Positions 29,719-39,929 of a stretch of 39,929 bases of DNA are shown piece after piece (position 1 is the stretch's first letter; each line of letters opens with the position of its first letter). Location of the stretch: contig NMRA01000909.1 in NCBI GenBank assembly GCA_002633005.1, positions 15,054-54,982 of the forward strand. The letters are read 5' to 3'. The notes under the pieces are model-generated. The model was not told where the DNA came from and made no database searches. It saw only the letters and a program-made list of their open reading frames with translations. This DNA comes from Phoronis australis (lineage: Eukaryota > Phoronida > Phoronidae). The position numbers and the translations under genes were made by a program.

Positions 29719-30940
29719 TGACATTCTGCTAATAATCAGCTGCAATAATCTCTAACTTCCGAATAGAAACTCTCACCAAGGAGTGTAGTAGTGTAGGAGA
29801 GTTCACTCCGCCATTTTGTCATTTGCCACAATGGTTAGGTGACACTGAACAAATAGACTGCGGCCGCGGCCAATTTGCACTGCCAAAATCTTAAAATCTA
29901 GGGGTATGCCAGGCTTGGGGGCATTTTTAGTTAGGTATTGTATGTAGGCTAAGTGAATGAGTTTTTTGTATTTGTGAATTGCTGCGTAGCAACTGAGAAA
30001 TTGGCTGCGATTTCAGGTAGCCCTCAAACAAGCCAGATTTGTAAAAAACTAGTTGGTTGACAGTACTTTTGTACCACATTTGTGGAATTGGTAGGAAATT
30101 TGCTTTAGTCGGGCATCGGCAGGGAAGTGGTAATTTTGGGATGAAAAGTCCCGATGTGGCAATTTTTGCCCTTATTTTTCTTAGTTCAGCTTGGTTTCCA
30201 GTGGGAGTGAAAGGGTCAAAATTACAAAAGAGAATAAAGTTTTGTGGCATAATGACACCATGACACAATTACGTCATGATAACTTTAATTAAATGTTTAC
30301 AAATTAATACATTTGCTGGACCAGGCTCGACATCAGGGAGTGTTATCTCTTCGTCAAGTACAGTGCTCCAGCGGCCGAAATGCTTGCATCAGCACACTAC
30401 ATCTGTGTGGAATGCACAGGGGGTGCCAAGCCAGGGACTTTCCACAGACACCATGAGAAAGTCGAGACTGGGCCAGCAAAAGTTATGCAAGTTCTATTTG
30501 TCATGACGTACATTTTATGTAAGTTTATCAATCTGAAATATTTCGAATTCACTGTATCTGATAGAGTAGTGATAATTCTGAGACTAGAACAGATGGATCC
30601 GAATTCAGATGTATATTGAAACTCGGGCCTTGTCGACGAAGTCAGTTCACTACCAACTGCCGAACTCACTCGCTAGCCAAGCGTGTCAGGGTCGACTCGT
30701 CCACGAGGCCCACCGAGTGTGAGTGTGTGAATAAAGAAGTCAACACAACGCTGCTCTTTACTCTCTACTACCACCGTCACGCCACAGTTTCTGTGCTCAT
30801 CTGTAGGGCTTGTGATGTGAAATGACTCAAAACATTTCTTTATTTACATGCAGTTTTTGACAGAGTGAAGAAAGGGTGAAGAGTGAATTGACGTGTGTTC
30901 TGATAGGCAAACCCCTGTGAGAACTGTTTAGCGCCTCCTA
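29719..30940. other. No recognised feature
   Basis: Short open frames without resemblance are present. AATAAA at 30,731 followed by GTCAACACAACGCTGCTC could be an LTR-like 3' end, but no boundaries were found. Confidence 0.4.
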
Positions 30941-30944
30941 AGCA

Positions 30945-31098
30945 AAGAGAAGTTGACAAAGCGTGAGCTAAAATGTCGATCTTTCGAGTCCAACCAGGAT
31001 ATTAAATGTTAAAAATATGTCGATAATTAACCACAGAGATGTAGAAAAATACATTAGAGAACAAATCAATGCACCAAAGTGTTGTCTGACTAGGTTCG
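30945..31098 (-). repeat. Dispersed repeat, copy 2 (inverted partner of 1-160)
   Basis: The minus strand contains GTCAGACAAC, TCTAATGTA and GGTTGGACTCGAAAGA in the order seen at 1-160, ending near CTCACGCTTTGTC. Confidence 0.75.
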
Positions 31099-31221
31099 AA
31101 AAATGAAAAGTAAATATGAGCAAACTGCGGCGATCGTATTGTTACGGATTAGGTATAATTATGCTGAATGTAGGGATACGTTTTTTTTGTAAGTTGTTGA
31201 TAAAATTGCTTTTTACACAAA

Positions 31222-31630
31222 CCAGGGCCCGGTCTCTAATCTTTGTACTCGAAACGAACTCGAAACTATTTTTGGCAATTTCTCTGCTCCTTTTGTGCGA
31301 ACTTAAGATAATTGGTTATCAGACTGTGCTCGAATACATTATAGTTTATGCATAGGAGTTTCTAGTTCAAGTTTGCCATTGAAGACCCTTATATTCGTGC
31401 TACAAACTCGAGTAAAAACTCGAAATTTCGAGTTCAAACTCGAACTTATTGCTTTAATATTAGGTTTTACAAACTGTGAACTAAGGGCAATAAATTATCT
31501 ACGTAAGTTATTGTGTACTCGAGCATAGAAGAATAGACACTTATCTTGAGTTCGCCAAAAGTAGAGTAGAAAATGCCAATCCTAATTTCGAGTTCCATTT
31601 CGAGTAAAAAGATTGGAGACCGGACCCAGG
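31222..31630. mobile_element. Terminal-inverted-repeat element, short member
   Basis: A 409-bp relative of 27,961-29,718. Its ends are CCAGGGCCCGGTCTCTAATC and, inverted, CCTGGGTCCGGTCTCCAATC. The inside holds many TTCGAGT/ACTCGAA copies, including the perfect 18-bp palindrome AACTCGAAATTTCGAGTT (31,417-31,434). It is too short to encode a transposase. No target duplication is visible. Confidence 0.82.
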
Positions 31631-31639
31631 TCATCTGCT

Positions 31640-32590
31640 TGTATTGTTGACGAGTTGAAAATATATTCGACAGTGGTGGCTCCGCATTTTGCTGTCATGT
31701 GCAATTAGTCACATCATATTCTGGTTTAATTTGTTGATCAAGAATATTAACATAAAGCATAGCCTACAGTAGGTCCTGGTGCGGTGGGGACTACCGGGAT
31801 TAACAGTTGATTTGTCATTGACCTGAAAGAATATTTGACGTTATTGAATATATTTTTATTAAAATAATAAACCAGGCTCGTAATTGAAAATAAAAATTAT
31901 TTGAGTACTTTTTAAATTAAAAAAAAAATAAAAACGAGCACAGCCCCAGAATTCGCTTTCACATTATATCCAGGTTCTCATTCACTCCTTTGCACACATT
32001 CACATGTAATTAGTTGGTTCACGAAAACAACAACGTTGGCCATCAATTCTGCTTTCTTGGTTTTAATAATTCTTACGTCTATTCCATGTGTTCAAGTATC
32101 AACCTGGACCAAGTTGAATTTTAAAATTAAAACACCTAATTCGTTCGTCCAAATCATAACCTCGTTTTAGAGCTCAATTTTAGTTAACTGGACAGAGCAA
32201 GCATAGTTATGTTTCTTTAGGGGCCTCGTTCATCCGAGGGGAAGGTGTTTGTGTCTTCTAACTGAAAGGGGCATTTTCTTCGCCGAGTGAGGAGAAAAAC
32301 CTACCTCCCGATCATCATCAATAGCACCCCCGCCCTGTTACAAGCTCTCATAGGTTCTGTCTCAAGTAGCATTTTGTGCTCTTTCAAATTGTCACCAGCT
32401 GTATGGTTACATGTGATTTGAACTCCGCGGGAGAGAACTTTTTAATCACTAGGGGAATTTTTAGGGCCTCGTGGGGGAATTTCGGGGAAATTTTAATATT
32501 TTGAGAGGGGAATAGGGTCAATATTCGGCCCCAAAATCGAAGGATTGAGGGCTCTGATCTTTCTGAAAAGAAAAACGGGCATCATCTTTC
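31640..32590. other. No recognised feature
   Basis: This stretch has A-rich runs (31,919-31,930) and G-rich patches near 32,440-32,510 but no supported gene. Confidence 0.45.
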
Positions 32591-32599
32591 AACCCGCAG

Positions 32600-32830
32600 T
32601 CATGAAAACACAGCCTGGCTGGCAGGAGATTCTCCGGTCGTTGCTATGATGCTCGGCAACCGAGATGCGACAAAATATGACCTAACTTTTCGAAAGCATT
32701 TAAATTTTACATGAACAGATTTTCCTTCGTCGCGACGTATGACAACGACCCAACGCTTCCGAATCTCAACGTCCCTCAGGGATTGTAAAACAGACAGTTG
32801 AATGTCCGCATTTTTACTAGCGGGATACAA
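32600..32830 (-). pseudogene. Possible THAP-domain remnant
   Basis: The 76-codon frame has VEIRKRWVVVIRRDEGK (Trp at residue 27), then CFRKVRSYF. THAP domains show FPxDxxxRxxWxxxIRRD and end near CSxHF, so the spacing fits a worn copy, with RSYF for CSxHF. The N-terminal C2 pair of the domain is not evident. THAP domains occur in host factors and in P/Kolobok-type transposases. The 60-bp repeat at 32,857-32,920 lies just upstream. Confidence 0.33.
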
Positions 32831-32856
32831 CCAGTATGCCGTTAAGTCAACAGAGC

Positions 32857-32920
32857 TATCGTAGCGAGCCTCTTTTTGGAACGCGCGTCCAGTCGGCGTG
32901 AATTAGGTCTATAGATAGGG
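32857..32920 (+). repeat. 60-bp dispersed repeat, copy 2
   Basis: This matches 165-225 in direct orientation (GAGCCTC, TTTGGA, GGCGTGAAT, GTCTATAGAT). Confidence 0.65.
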
Positions 32921-32976
32921 ACTGCCAACTCCCGTTAGAGCGCGTTGAGTGTTGTACTTCACCTTGGAATCATGAG

Positions 32977-33008
32977 TGAACTTGGAATAAATTTCTATTC
33001 CAAGTTCA
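32977..33008. other. Perfect 13-bp stem hairpin
   Basis: TGAACTTGGAATA (32,977-32,989), a 6-nt loop, then TATTCCAAGTTCA (32,996-33,008). Nearby CACTTG/CAAGTG copies add weaker pairing. It is not followed by a T run, and no gene ends here. Confidence 0.85.
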
Positions 33009-33009
33009 T

Positions 33010-34130
33010 GCAAGTGATCTTGAGATTAAGCAAGCACTTGCAACATCAAGTGTGTAACTGTTAACTAAAATTTCGAATGGTGGACATGAATTCGTTTGTC
33101 GTGAGTTATTGTTTCTGTTTTAATTATTTTATTGCCCATTCTGTATGTTATTCTGGTCTTGGTAATTGTTTCCAAAGGTGGATTGACTGGGATGGTTGGG
33201 TTTTTGACTGAAGGGCTGAAGTGACTGGCAACCTGGGACCTTTGCAATGAAAAGGATTAAGATCATTTAAGAGCTAGGATACAATGAATGTACCGAAGGC
33301 CTACCTAGAGGGGTTTTGCATTGAACAGTTTGTCATGCCCCGTTGTACCTGCCACCTAATCCCCCGTGTATACGCCAGTGCTTGGAGCTCGCAATTTGCT
33401 CGTAATTGGTGGAAGTGTTTTCATTTATATCTCACTTATGACATCGCAGGGATATGTAATTCTTTTTTATCTGATTAAGGAAGAAGTTCAGATCAGATGA
33501 CGCTTGTTGAGTAAAAGTGTATAACAGTTATTTTTGGCAAATAAAGTGGAAATACTTATTTCATTTTGAAACGTGCAATTTAATGATGTCATCATGTCTA
33601 ATCAGACAAAAGTTACAGAACACAACTCTCTGAAGTTCTGTTGACAGGTTTTGAATGTTCTCATAGAGATGATTAGACTTTTATGGCCTACGATATTTTT
33701 GCCTTTCTCTGCTCAGTACAGATCCACATAACAATGCCAATGTATGTAAAGACAGACAAAAGTGGCCCAGTGAAACAATACTGTCCATACCATTTGCTTT
33801 GGCACAATAGCTTACAAAACACTGCCCAGCATTCGCTGTTTGAAATGCAACCATGTTAGACTGAGTGAGGTAACATATGCAAATGCATCTTTTGCAGGTT
33901 GTCGACATCTCTAAATACAGTTGATAACAATTAACAACTGGACTGAAACATGGTGGCATACAGTAATGTTTGATACAAATGTTCCCATGTGAGTGAGGAG
34001 CATACAGAGGTAATGACATACATGTATCTAAGTTGTGTTAATATTGTTTTTTTGTTATGCAAGATAGGTGATTTTCAGCTTTTTATGCGGTTGAAGGTTG
34101 TCTTCTATCAGGAACGTGTTTGTTCCAACA
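33010..34130. other. No recognised feature
   Basis: A 112-codon minus-strand frame at 33,681-34,019 is Cys-rich but shows no family pattern or splice context, so it is not called. Confidence 0.4.
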
Positions 34131-34138
34131 ACGCTTAA

Positions 34139-35389
34139 AGGAGAATGCCACCCGATTTAATTAATCTTTTTTGCCGTCTTAATCGGTCTATATCCACATC
34201 GCCTCGCATACGGTCGACCTTACCTTGCCAAGAGGTGTCGCGTTAACCTATGAGGAAGGTGAGAAACGACGCTAGCGACGTCAGTGGTTCATATGCAGAG
34301 TGAATGCCGCTATGTTGCGGTGCATCGTTCCCGCTTGTCCGAACTAAGCAGCTGCGAGGAAAGCGGGTATATCGAGCGTTCTGTTTCAAAATGAATTGTT
34401 CTCACCCTAACCAATACTTATATAAAACTGAAACAAAGTCTGTCTCATTAGATGCAATTTGTCATACCTTTGGAGTGTTCGTGAGTGAGTGCAAATGATT
34501 TGAGAAGCCAGCAATAAATAAATCACTGCGTTACCGGCTTTAGGTGCAATAAAACTAATTGACGGGACACCGAGGGCGTGTGAGCTCATGGTAATTTAGT
34601 GTTTGCTGGCAGAAACTGTTGTGAAACAGCTCGATTTCCATCCCACGGCCAGGTGTTAGGGGAATCTTTATTTCCTTTTGCATTACTCAAATAATGATTG
34701 TCTATGTACAACTTCTGCCCTGACGGTGCTGTGGCCAAAGCGGAACTGAATTCGCGGCCCTCGACGAGTAAGTAGATTTGCAGTTTCGTGGCTAATTCAC
34801 CAACATAATCAGGTGCACATTACTTTGGCTCACCAGTATAGTATTTTCTTGACTGGAAGTTTAGTTTCCACTGAACTTTGGCTGGTTTGTGTTCGTGATG
34901 TCTGATCCGGCTCCGAGCCACTGGCCAGGGTAACAAGCGTTTTGTGTTTAGATATAAAAAATCACAAGTCTAAACAACCCAGATTTAGGTTCTCCTGTCT
35001 GTATCTCATGGAAAATACTTCTAAATTATCTCCGAACAGACCCCAAACTCCTGGCTGCTACGGACCTTATTGGCCTGCCGAACTTTGTAGGCTACGGTGT
35101 GTCCAAATACCAATAAATCCGTAAGAGCGAAGTAAAACAACACGTTTTTATAAGAACTCGGTGTATTTTTAAGGGTTTTACATCGAAGTTTGATGATTTA
35201 TTGGTGTTAAACGATCACTTCAAGCGATAAGCTGACACCAGTAACCCGTGTTGTGAACTGCTGAACAAACTGCGTGTGAAACCGTCTGCCGTCAGGTGTC
35301 AGGTAATGCAACCGTACGTGTCGTTATGGAGTAGAACTACTCGACCTAAATTGATACACATTAGGTTGTTTTTTGGGTAGCATGCTCCT
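34139..35389. mobile_element. TTAA-flanked non-autonomous DNA transposon (Kolobok/piggyBac-like)
   Basis: TTAA is present at both edges (34,135-34,138 and 35,390-35,393). The ends are inverted: AGGAGAATGCCACCCGA on the left and, reversed, AGGAGCATGCTACCCAA on the right (14 of 17 equal). TTAA duplications are made by piggyBac and Kolobok transposases. The 1,251-bp interior has no long frame. MLRCIVPACPN near 34,313 faintly recalls the start of a THAP domain, found in Kolobok transposases, but a stop follows. Confidence 0.72.
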
Positions 35390-35393
35390 TTAA

Positions 35394-36640
35394 TTTCATT
35401 TATAGGTTGTATTTATTTGTCTGTAGCATAGGCGGGGGCCCGCCCCCTCCCAACTTGGCTGCTGCCAGCAAAATGAAACAGAAACAGGGTGAATCGCGAA
35501 GAAAAAGAGAGTTCACTAACTAGGACCGGTAGCGGATGGGGGGGTGCTCAGATCCCAGATTGCGGTGTAATCTGCTGACAAATAAATTATCATTGTCAAA
35601 ATGTGGAAACGAAGAATAATAAATTTTCCATTTACTTGATTTTCTTATAGATCCAACATTCAACTACTGACAATAAATCTGGATCTGTGTTCACTTTTCA
35701 AAACTCGTTGTATATGTATTTGTNCCCGGAAAAAGTCTAGCCCCAGCCTCTCCGTTAAAGCTAGGATATAGATGGACAACAACTATAAACTTGTTGCTGC
35801 TACTCGTACTACTAAATACCATGATAACCAAGTTAGTAGTCAACGAAATTTGAATTCTGATTAAGTGCTTCACGTAATCATCCTGGATTAGGCTACCCGG
35901 CCATCTTCGCCCGAATGGTGAACTGCTGCAATGCGTGGATGACAGCAGCGTGCAGACGAATGAGATAAATATAACTATATATATAGCTCATTGGTGCAGA
36001 CGATTAGAGGAGGCTTTATGTTTAATTCATGGACATTGAACGCACGTGGTAGCTACACCAAAATGTAACCAAAAAAGTGTAGAAGTAAATGTCTATGACT
36101 GGCTAAGCTATATAGCAGCGAGAGAGCTCCCAAATGATCACAAAAAGTATAGTGCGGTTTGAATGCCTTAAAATCGACCAAAGACAAAACAGCAGGAAAC
36201 AGATTTGTCGTCTGTTGTTTTGGTATACTTGATAGCATAGTACGATTAAGTGCAGACACTTTCAAATTTCAAATTGAAAGTGATCCTCAAATATTTTGTT
36301 CATCTAGTGTCCACTTTGATTGTGGATCGGTGGATTGACATGCATGCGTGTTCGCTGGTGTGCGCTTCCTTTCTCTTTAAATTCAGTAGGCCTACACGTC
36401 GACGGTAAGTTCACTACTGGCAGTCCTCCTTCATCGCTCAAAAAACATTTAACTACCATGTTTTCTTTCACTGAGAAATCCCGACAAGCATGTTTACATT
36501 ATAAGGGGAAAGTAGCTCTAGACCTAAGAAAATCTTTGGTCAATGATTAAAGTCTTCTCTTGTCAATCAGTGTCAATGCTGCACAGCCTCGCAGGCTTCA
36601 TACGAGCAACAAACTTCATTGAGAATGTTTCCAAGGTTAC
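35394..36640. other. No recognised feature
   Basis: This stretch contains an AT-rich imperfect hairpin near 35,962-35,990 and one N at about 35,724, but no supported gene. Confidence 0.45.
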
Positions 36641-36641
36641 G

Positions 36642-36722
36642 TGCCACTATTCAAAGGGTTCAGTATTCCGAAGGTTCACTACTCTGAAGGTTCACTACTC
36701 CGAAGGTTCGCTACCTTCGAAA
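36642..36722 (+). repeat. 16-bp minisatellite (TTCACTACTCCGAAGG)
   Basis: Units at 36,659, 36,675 and 36,691 are exactly 16 bp apart, with worn units on both sides (36,642 and 36,707) and scattered TTCCGA/TTCATTACTC relics to about 36,790. The same unit is seen at 12,465. Confidence 0.85.
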
Positions 36723-36799
36723 GCTCCTTACTTACGAATGTTCGCAATTCCGAAACCAGAATTCCGACAGTTCATTACTCTGATTGTTTGCTAATGAGT

Positions 36800-37530
36800 C
36801 GGGACTGACATGAATAAAGCTTTATATTTGTGTCCATTTAGTAACCATTTAAAGGGTGTGCAAGAGTTGAATAGTAATTAAAACATTGATTACATTGTTT
36901 ACAAATTACTGCCAATCGTGATTCTCCAATCTAAGTAACGACTCATTCTGAAGCAGGGACAACATCTAGGGCGCGGGTCAGGGCTGCGGCTACCAACGGT
37001 GGTTTTAAATTTTATAAGACTGAATGAGACTCTCTGATTTTGTGAAGACTGGCATAGACAAGGTAGCCTACTAACTACATTTAGTTTCGGTAAGGCCATG
37101 CGCGTGGTTCCGGTGGGTAAGATTGTGGCGCATCGGCCCTAAACCTTTCAGTCACGCTGTGAAATGATGAGACCTTGACATGGATTTGATAAATGTATCG
37201 TGGTTGATGATTCATCAATATTCCTACTTCATTGTCTTTTAGAAATGCTAGTACAAACTCATTTTTCCGTATTCTTAAAGTGTACACACCATGGATTTTT
37301 GCACATTTCGAATTACCGGTGGCCACAGACTAAATGTATGACGTAAAATTTAGCCAAATCCATGATTTTTTTGTGTCATTAGCTCGAAATTTTGATTTCT
37401 CTTTCAATTTTGCCAATTTTCACATTTCCCGCCATGTGACATCATGGGTTGAACACAACAGATTAGCGACTAGCATTGAACAACGGCGAAGAGTAGGGAA
37501 TTTGAAAGCGACAACGATTATGAGCAAGAA
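36800..37530. other. No recognised feature
   Basis: Short frames only are present. Confidence 0.4.
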
Positions 37531-37731
37531 ATGAACAAATGCTATGAAGAAACGTACGAGCATGGTGGCCAAGATGACGAAATGGGGTTGCACGAAAGCG
37601 AGAACGAGTTTGATATGTTTTCAGCAGCGTACTTTTCTACTTTGAGGCCTTACGCACTGGATCCTCCCGCGAGAGAAGCGGCCTCGGGCTCGGCCAGTCA
37701 ACCCAGTCATCCAACAGACGATCCTGAATAA
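37531..37731 (+). CDS. Small acidic ORF, unassigned
   Basis: This 66-codon frame is acidic in its N-terminal half (ETYEHGGQDDEMGLHESENE) and then reads FSTLRPYALDPPAREA with a Ser/Pro-rich tail. The biased composition suggests real coding ancestry, perhaps an N-terminal exon or a mobile-element ORF. No splice donor, promoter or relative is recognised, and nothing continues downstream. Confidence 0.25.
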   Translation: MNKCYEETYEHGGQDDEMGLHESENEFDMFSAAYFSTLRPYALDPPAREAASGSASQPSHPTDDPE

Positions 37732-37739
37732 AGAGCCGA

Positions 37740-38380
37740 TGTTTCTGAATAGTAAATATTGTCCTTTATTGAACCAGGCCTTCATCGTAACATCTCCTCT
37801 GATTGGAGTCGAAACACGACTCCTCAAAGTGGGCAGAACACTGAGTGTCTCCGGACAGAATCGCTTGGTCCACGCTGAGGTCCCACACTCTCGTTCGGCG
37901 CACGAAGCGATGCCATTACTGCGCAACTTTGGCGTCCTTCGGAACACCGAGACGTTCTCCGTCTGACTGCTGTTGCTGCAGCCTCAGCAAACACATCTTT
38001 TCATCCCTCTACGAACCTTCTCGACGCTAAATATACTTTACTTTCACTTCACTTTATACACTTAGTTGCTGATCCGAACAGTGTGCCGAACGACTTGGGT
38101 TCAACACATGACGTTGTACATAATTATTGTTTTCAATTTTTACGTGTTTCTTTATGAGCTGTGCACTAAAGGCACTGAAATCAAGTAAGATATAATAATA
38201 AAATTTATTTTGAGGTACTAGAGTCATGTTGCGTACACTTTAAGGCATGTGGCAATTTTGCATACGCATGAAATCCAAATAAAGTGTTTTATTACCCGGG
38301 CGTTGTTTTCGTTATAGGTAAAACACTGAGTGCATCTAATAACCGGAGTGTAGTTTATTTTTGCATGAAAAGTATAAAAA
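37740..38380. other. No recognised feature
   Basis: Overlapping frames on both strands of up to 108 codons show no family pattern. Confidence 0.4.
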
Positions 38381-38383
38381 TTA

Positions 38384-38640
38384 CACGCGTAATCACGCTT
38401 GTAATCACGACCAAGATTTCGCTCGTATTTTACGACCGAAATTGTTCGCCTATAATTACGCTCTTGATGACGGCCGAGACTTCGCTCGTGTTTTAAGATC
38501 GAAATCGTTCGTCCATAATTATGCTCGTGATTACGACCAACATTTCGCTCGTGATTTACGAGCGCAATCGTTCACCCGTAATTACGAGCGAAATTACGAC
38601 CGAGACTTTGCTCGTGTTTTACGACCGAAGTCGCTATATC
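38384..38640 (+). repeat. 63-bp minisatellite, in-frame units
   Basis: Units with TTCGCTCGT…TTTACGACCGAAATCGTTCG…ATAATTACGCTCGTGATTACGACC repeat about every 63 bp, 3.5 times. Because 63 is a multiple of three, the plus-strand frame 38,361-38,711 reads a 21-residue repeat (DFARVLRPKSF, HNYARDYDQ). Inside are inverted GCTCGT/ACGAGC pairs, e.g. 38,547-38,563. No start context or homology supports a protein. Confidence 0.8.
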
Positions 38641-38714
38641 CAATAACAAATTGGTTTGAAAGTCACGTGAGCAGTCTAAAGAAGTTTTACGCTCGTATTT
38701 TTCGCTTGTAATTG

Positions 38715-39004
38715 TAGCAAGTATAGTCAAATATTTAAGTACGAGTCCACGAGACTACCAGCCATTAATTTAATACGCAGTTGACATTGTTTTTTATACA
38801 AATGGTTTGTTACTCAAATGTCTTGAATAAAGAGTGAGTGATTTACCACCAACATTTAGAAATTCTACTACATAACCCCCTAAAAACGTTTTGAACCAAT
38901 GTTTTTGCGATGTCATAAGTCATCTGCACGCATTGTTAAGAGTAATAGAACGAAACTTTGCCTAAATAAATGAAAAAGCATTGTTATTTTAACAAATAAT
39001 ATAA
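38715..39004. other. No recognised feature
   Basis: This is AT-rich sequence before the non-LTR element. Confidence 0.45.
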
Positions 39005-39929
39005 AAGCATTGTCAGACAAAACAACAGATTTGGTGGACCAAAGAACTGGCAGCACTTCGGGGTAAGGCACGTAAAGCTCACAGAGCGGCAATTCGGACT
39101 GACACTGACGAGTGCTGGGATGCATATCATCTTGCCTATCGCATATTAAGTCTGCCACGCGCAAAGCAAAGCGCAATTCCTGGAGGAATTTCTGTCAGCA
39201 AACTAACAGCCTCTCTGCATCTGCAAGGCTGAAGCAATTGGTTAAGAAGAATCACTCCTCCAGACTCGAGGTCATTCAAAAAGAGGATGGCTCATACACA
39301 CGCTCCGCCGAGGAAACACTCGAAGTCATGATGGGTAAGCACTATCCTGATAGTGTAAACCTGTCGAACCAATATTCAAAAGTGACGGACTCCGAGGAGT
39401 GTGAACCATTAGCTTATGCTGATGTTGAAAACGTAGCCACACCACATCTCGTGGAGTTAGCTCTAAAGTCTTTTAAACCATGGAAGTCCCCAGGACTAGA
39501 CATGATATATCCTATAATGTTGCAAGAAGCTGGGATACCACTATTCCATATACTCACAGCAACTTACAAAGCCAGTCTTAGACTAGGTTATATCCCTAAG
39601 ACTTGGACTGAAGCTAGGGTAGTCTTCATTCCTAAACCAGGGAAGAACTCATACCTTTTGGCTGAATCATTTAGGCCTATAACCTTAACATCCTTTCTTC
39701 TCAAAGGACTGGAAAGGCTCGTTCTGTGGCATCTTGATAAACAAGGAATACAGAACAAACTTCAGAACAATCAGTATGCTTATAGGCCTGGCTTCTCTAC
39801 GGAGACCGCTCTACATCATCTGGTTGCTAGACTGGAAAGGGCTGTTTTTAATAAACAATTTGCCCTCTGTGCCTTCATTGATCTTGTTGGTGCTTTCAGC
39901 AATATTAAGCATGATGCGATTCGAATTGC
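39005..39929 (+). mobile_element. Jockey/R1-like non-LTR retrotransposon, RT (runs off the window)
   Basis: The coding stretch begins in one frame with WWTKELAALRGKARKAHR, typical of the linker between endonuclease and reverse transcriptase. It shifts frame near 39,150-39,170 and then stays open to the window edge. Motifs in order are SWRNFC, KSPGLDMIYPIML, ARVVFIPKPGK, SFRPITLTSFLLKGLERLV, QYAYRPGFSTETALHHL and motif A FIDLVGAF (the Asp codon at 39,880-39,882). The YxDD motif would lie beyond the edge. The endonuclease is absent upstream, so the copy is 5'-truncated. The clade within the Jockey/R1 group is uncertain. Confidence 0.9.

Noticed and set aside
30720-30790. AATAAA followed by a CTCTTTACTCTC tract, like the R-U5 of an LTR
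   Set aside because: No TG…CA borders, primer site or partner LTR could be found.
33681-34019. 112-codon minus-strand ORF
   Set aside because: High Cys and His but no recognisable domain, splice sites or conservation clue.
34304-34498. 64-codon ORF in the TTAA element as a THAP transposase start
   Set aside because: Only a short CxxxxxC resemblance in another frame, followed by a stop; too weak to call.
1-39929. CRISPR arrays, operons, prophage or bacterial genes
   Set aside because: The tandem repeats have no unique-spacer pattern, and the coding parts are split by introns as in animals.

Overview
The window is AT-rich, intron-rich animal DNA with no bacterial-style genes. The order of coding pieces, the canonical GT/AG exon borders and the mix of Penelope-like, Ty3/gypsy-like, Jockey-like and TTAA-type elements point to an invertebrate metazoan, probably marine. 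I cannot place it to species. Two single N bases (near 23,934 and 35,724) suggest a draft assembly.

One cellular gene can be supported well. It lies on the minus strand, starts at an ATG at 20,870 and runs leftward to at least 4,955. It encodes a SABATH-type (Methyltransf_7) SAM-dependent carboxyl methyltransferase. Six exons were read by eye: 20,726-20,870, 14,239-14,334, 13,784-13,882, 12,139-12,289, 9,731-9,817 and 4,955-5,091. Codon phase agrees at four of the five joins. The join between the fourth and fifth pieces breaks phase and lacks about a dozen residues. The 3' end of the gene was not found and may lie left of the window.

The introns of this gene are filled with repeats. The most striking are three arrays (1,288-2,967; 6,320-9,440; 10,260-12,034) of a degenerate monomer of about 146 bp. 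Each monomer carries a core like CCACTAGGTGGCGC, which matches the known CTCF core motif. Six cores are perfect matches and many others are one base off, all in one orientation. A different repeat family at 14,749-17,510 carries a near-CTCF core as well. Intron 1 also holds a decayed Ty3/gypsy-like element (17,886-20,123): a broken reverse transcriptase, an RNase H with two key positions changed, no integrase, a downstream two-zinc-finger ORF, a polypurine tract and a 3' LTR.

Left of the last exon seen is a Penelope-like element (about 2,970-4,130, minus strand) with reverse transcriptase and GIY-YIG remnants and a hammerhead-like core. Just upstream of exon 1 is a 28-bp dyad minisatellite (20,979-21,133).

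From 21,540 to the right end there is no firm cellular gene. The region holds an old inverted duplication (21,540-22,785 and 24,200-24,920), a tandem duplication between its arms, a cysteine-rich ORF remnant (26,226-26,827), two members of a terminal-inverted-repeat family rich in TTCGAGT (27,961-29,718 and 31,222-31,630), a possible THAP remnant, a TTAA-flanked DNA transposon (34,139-35,389), minisatellites, and a Jockey/R1-like non-LTR element that runs off the right edge (39,005-39,929).
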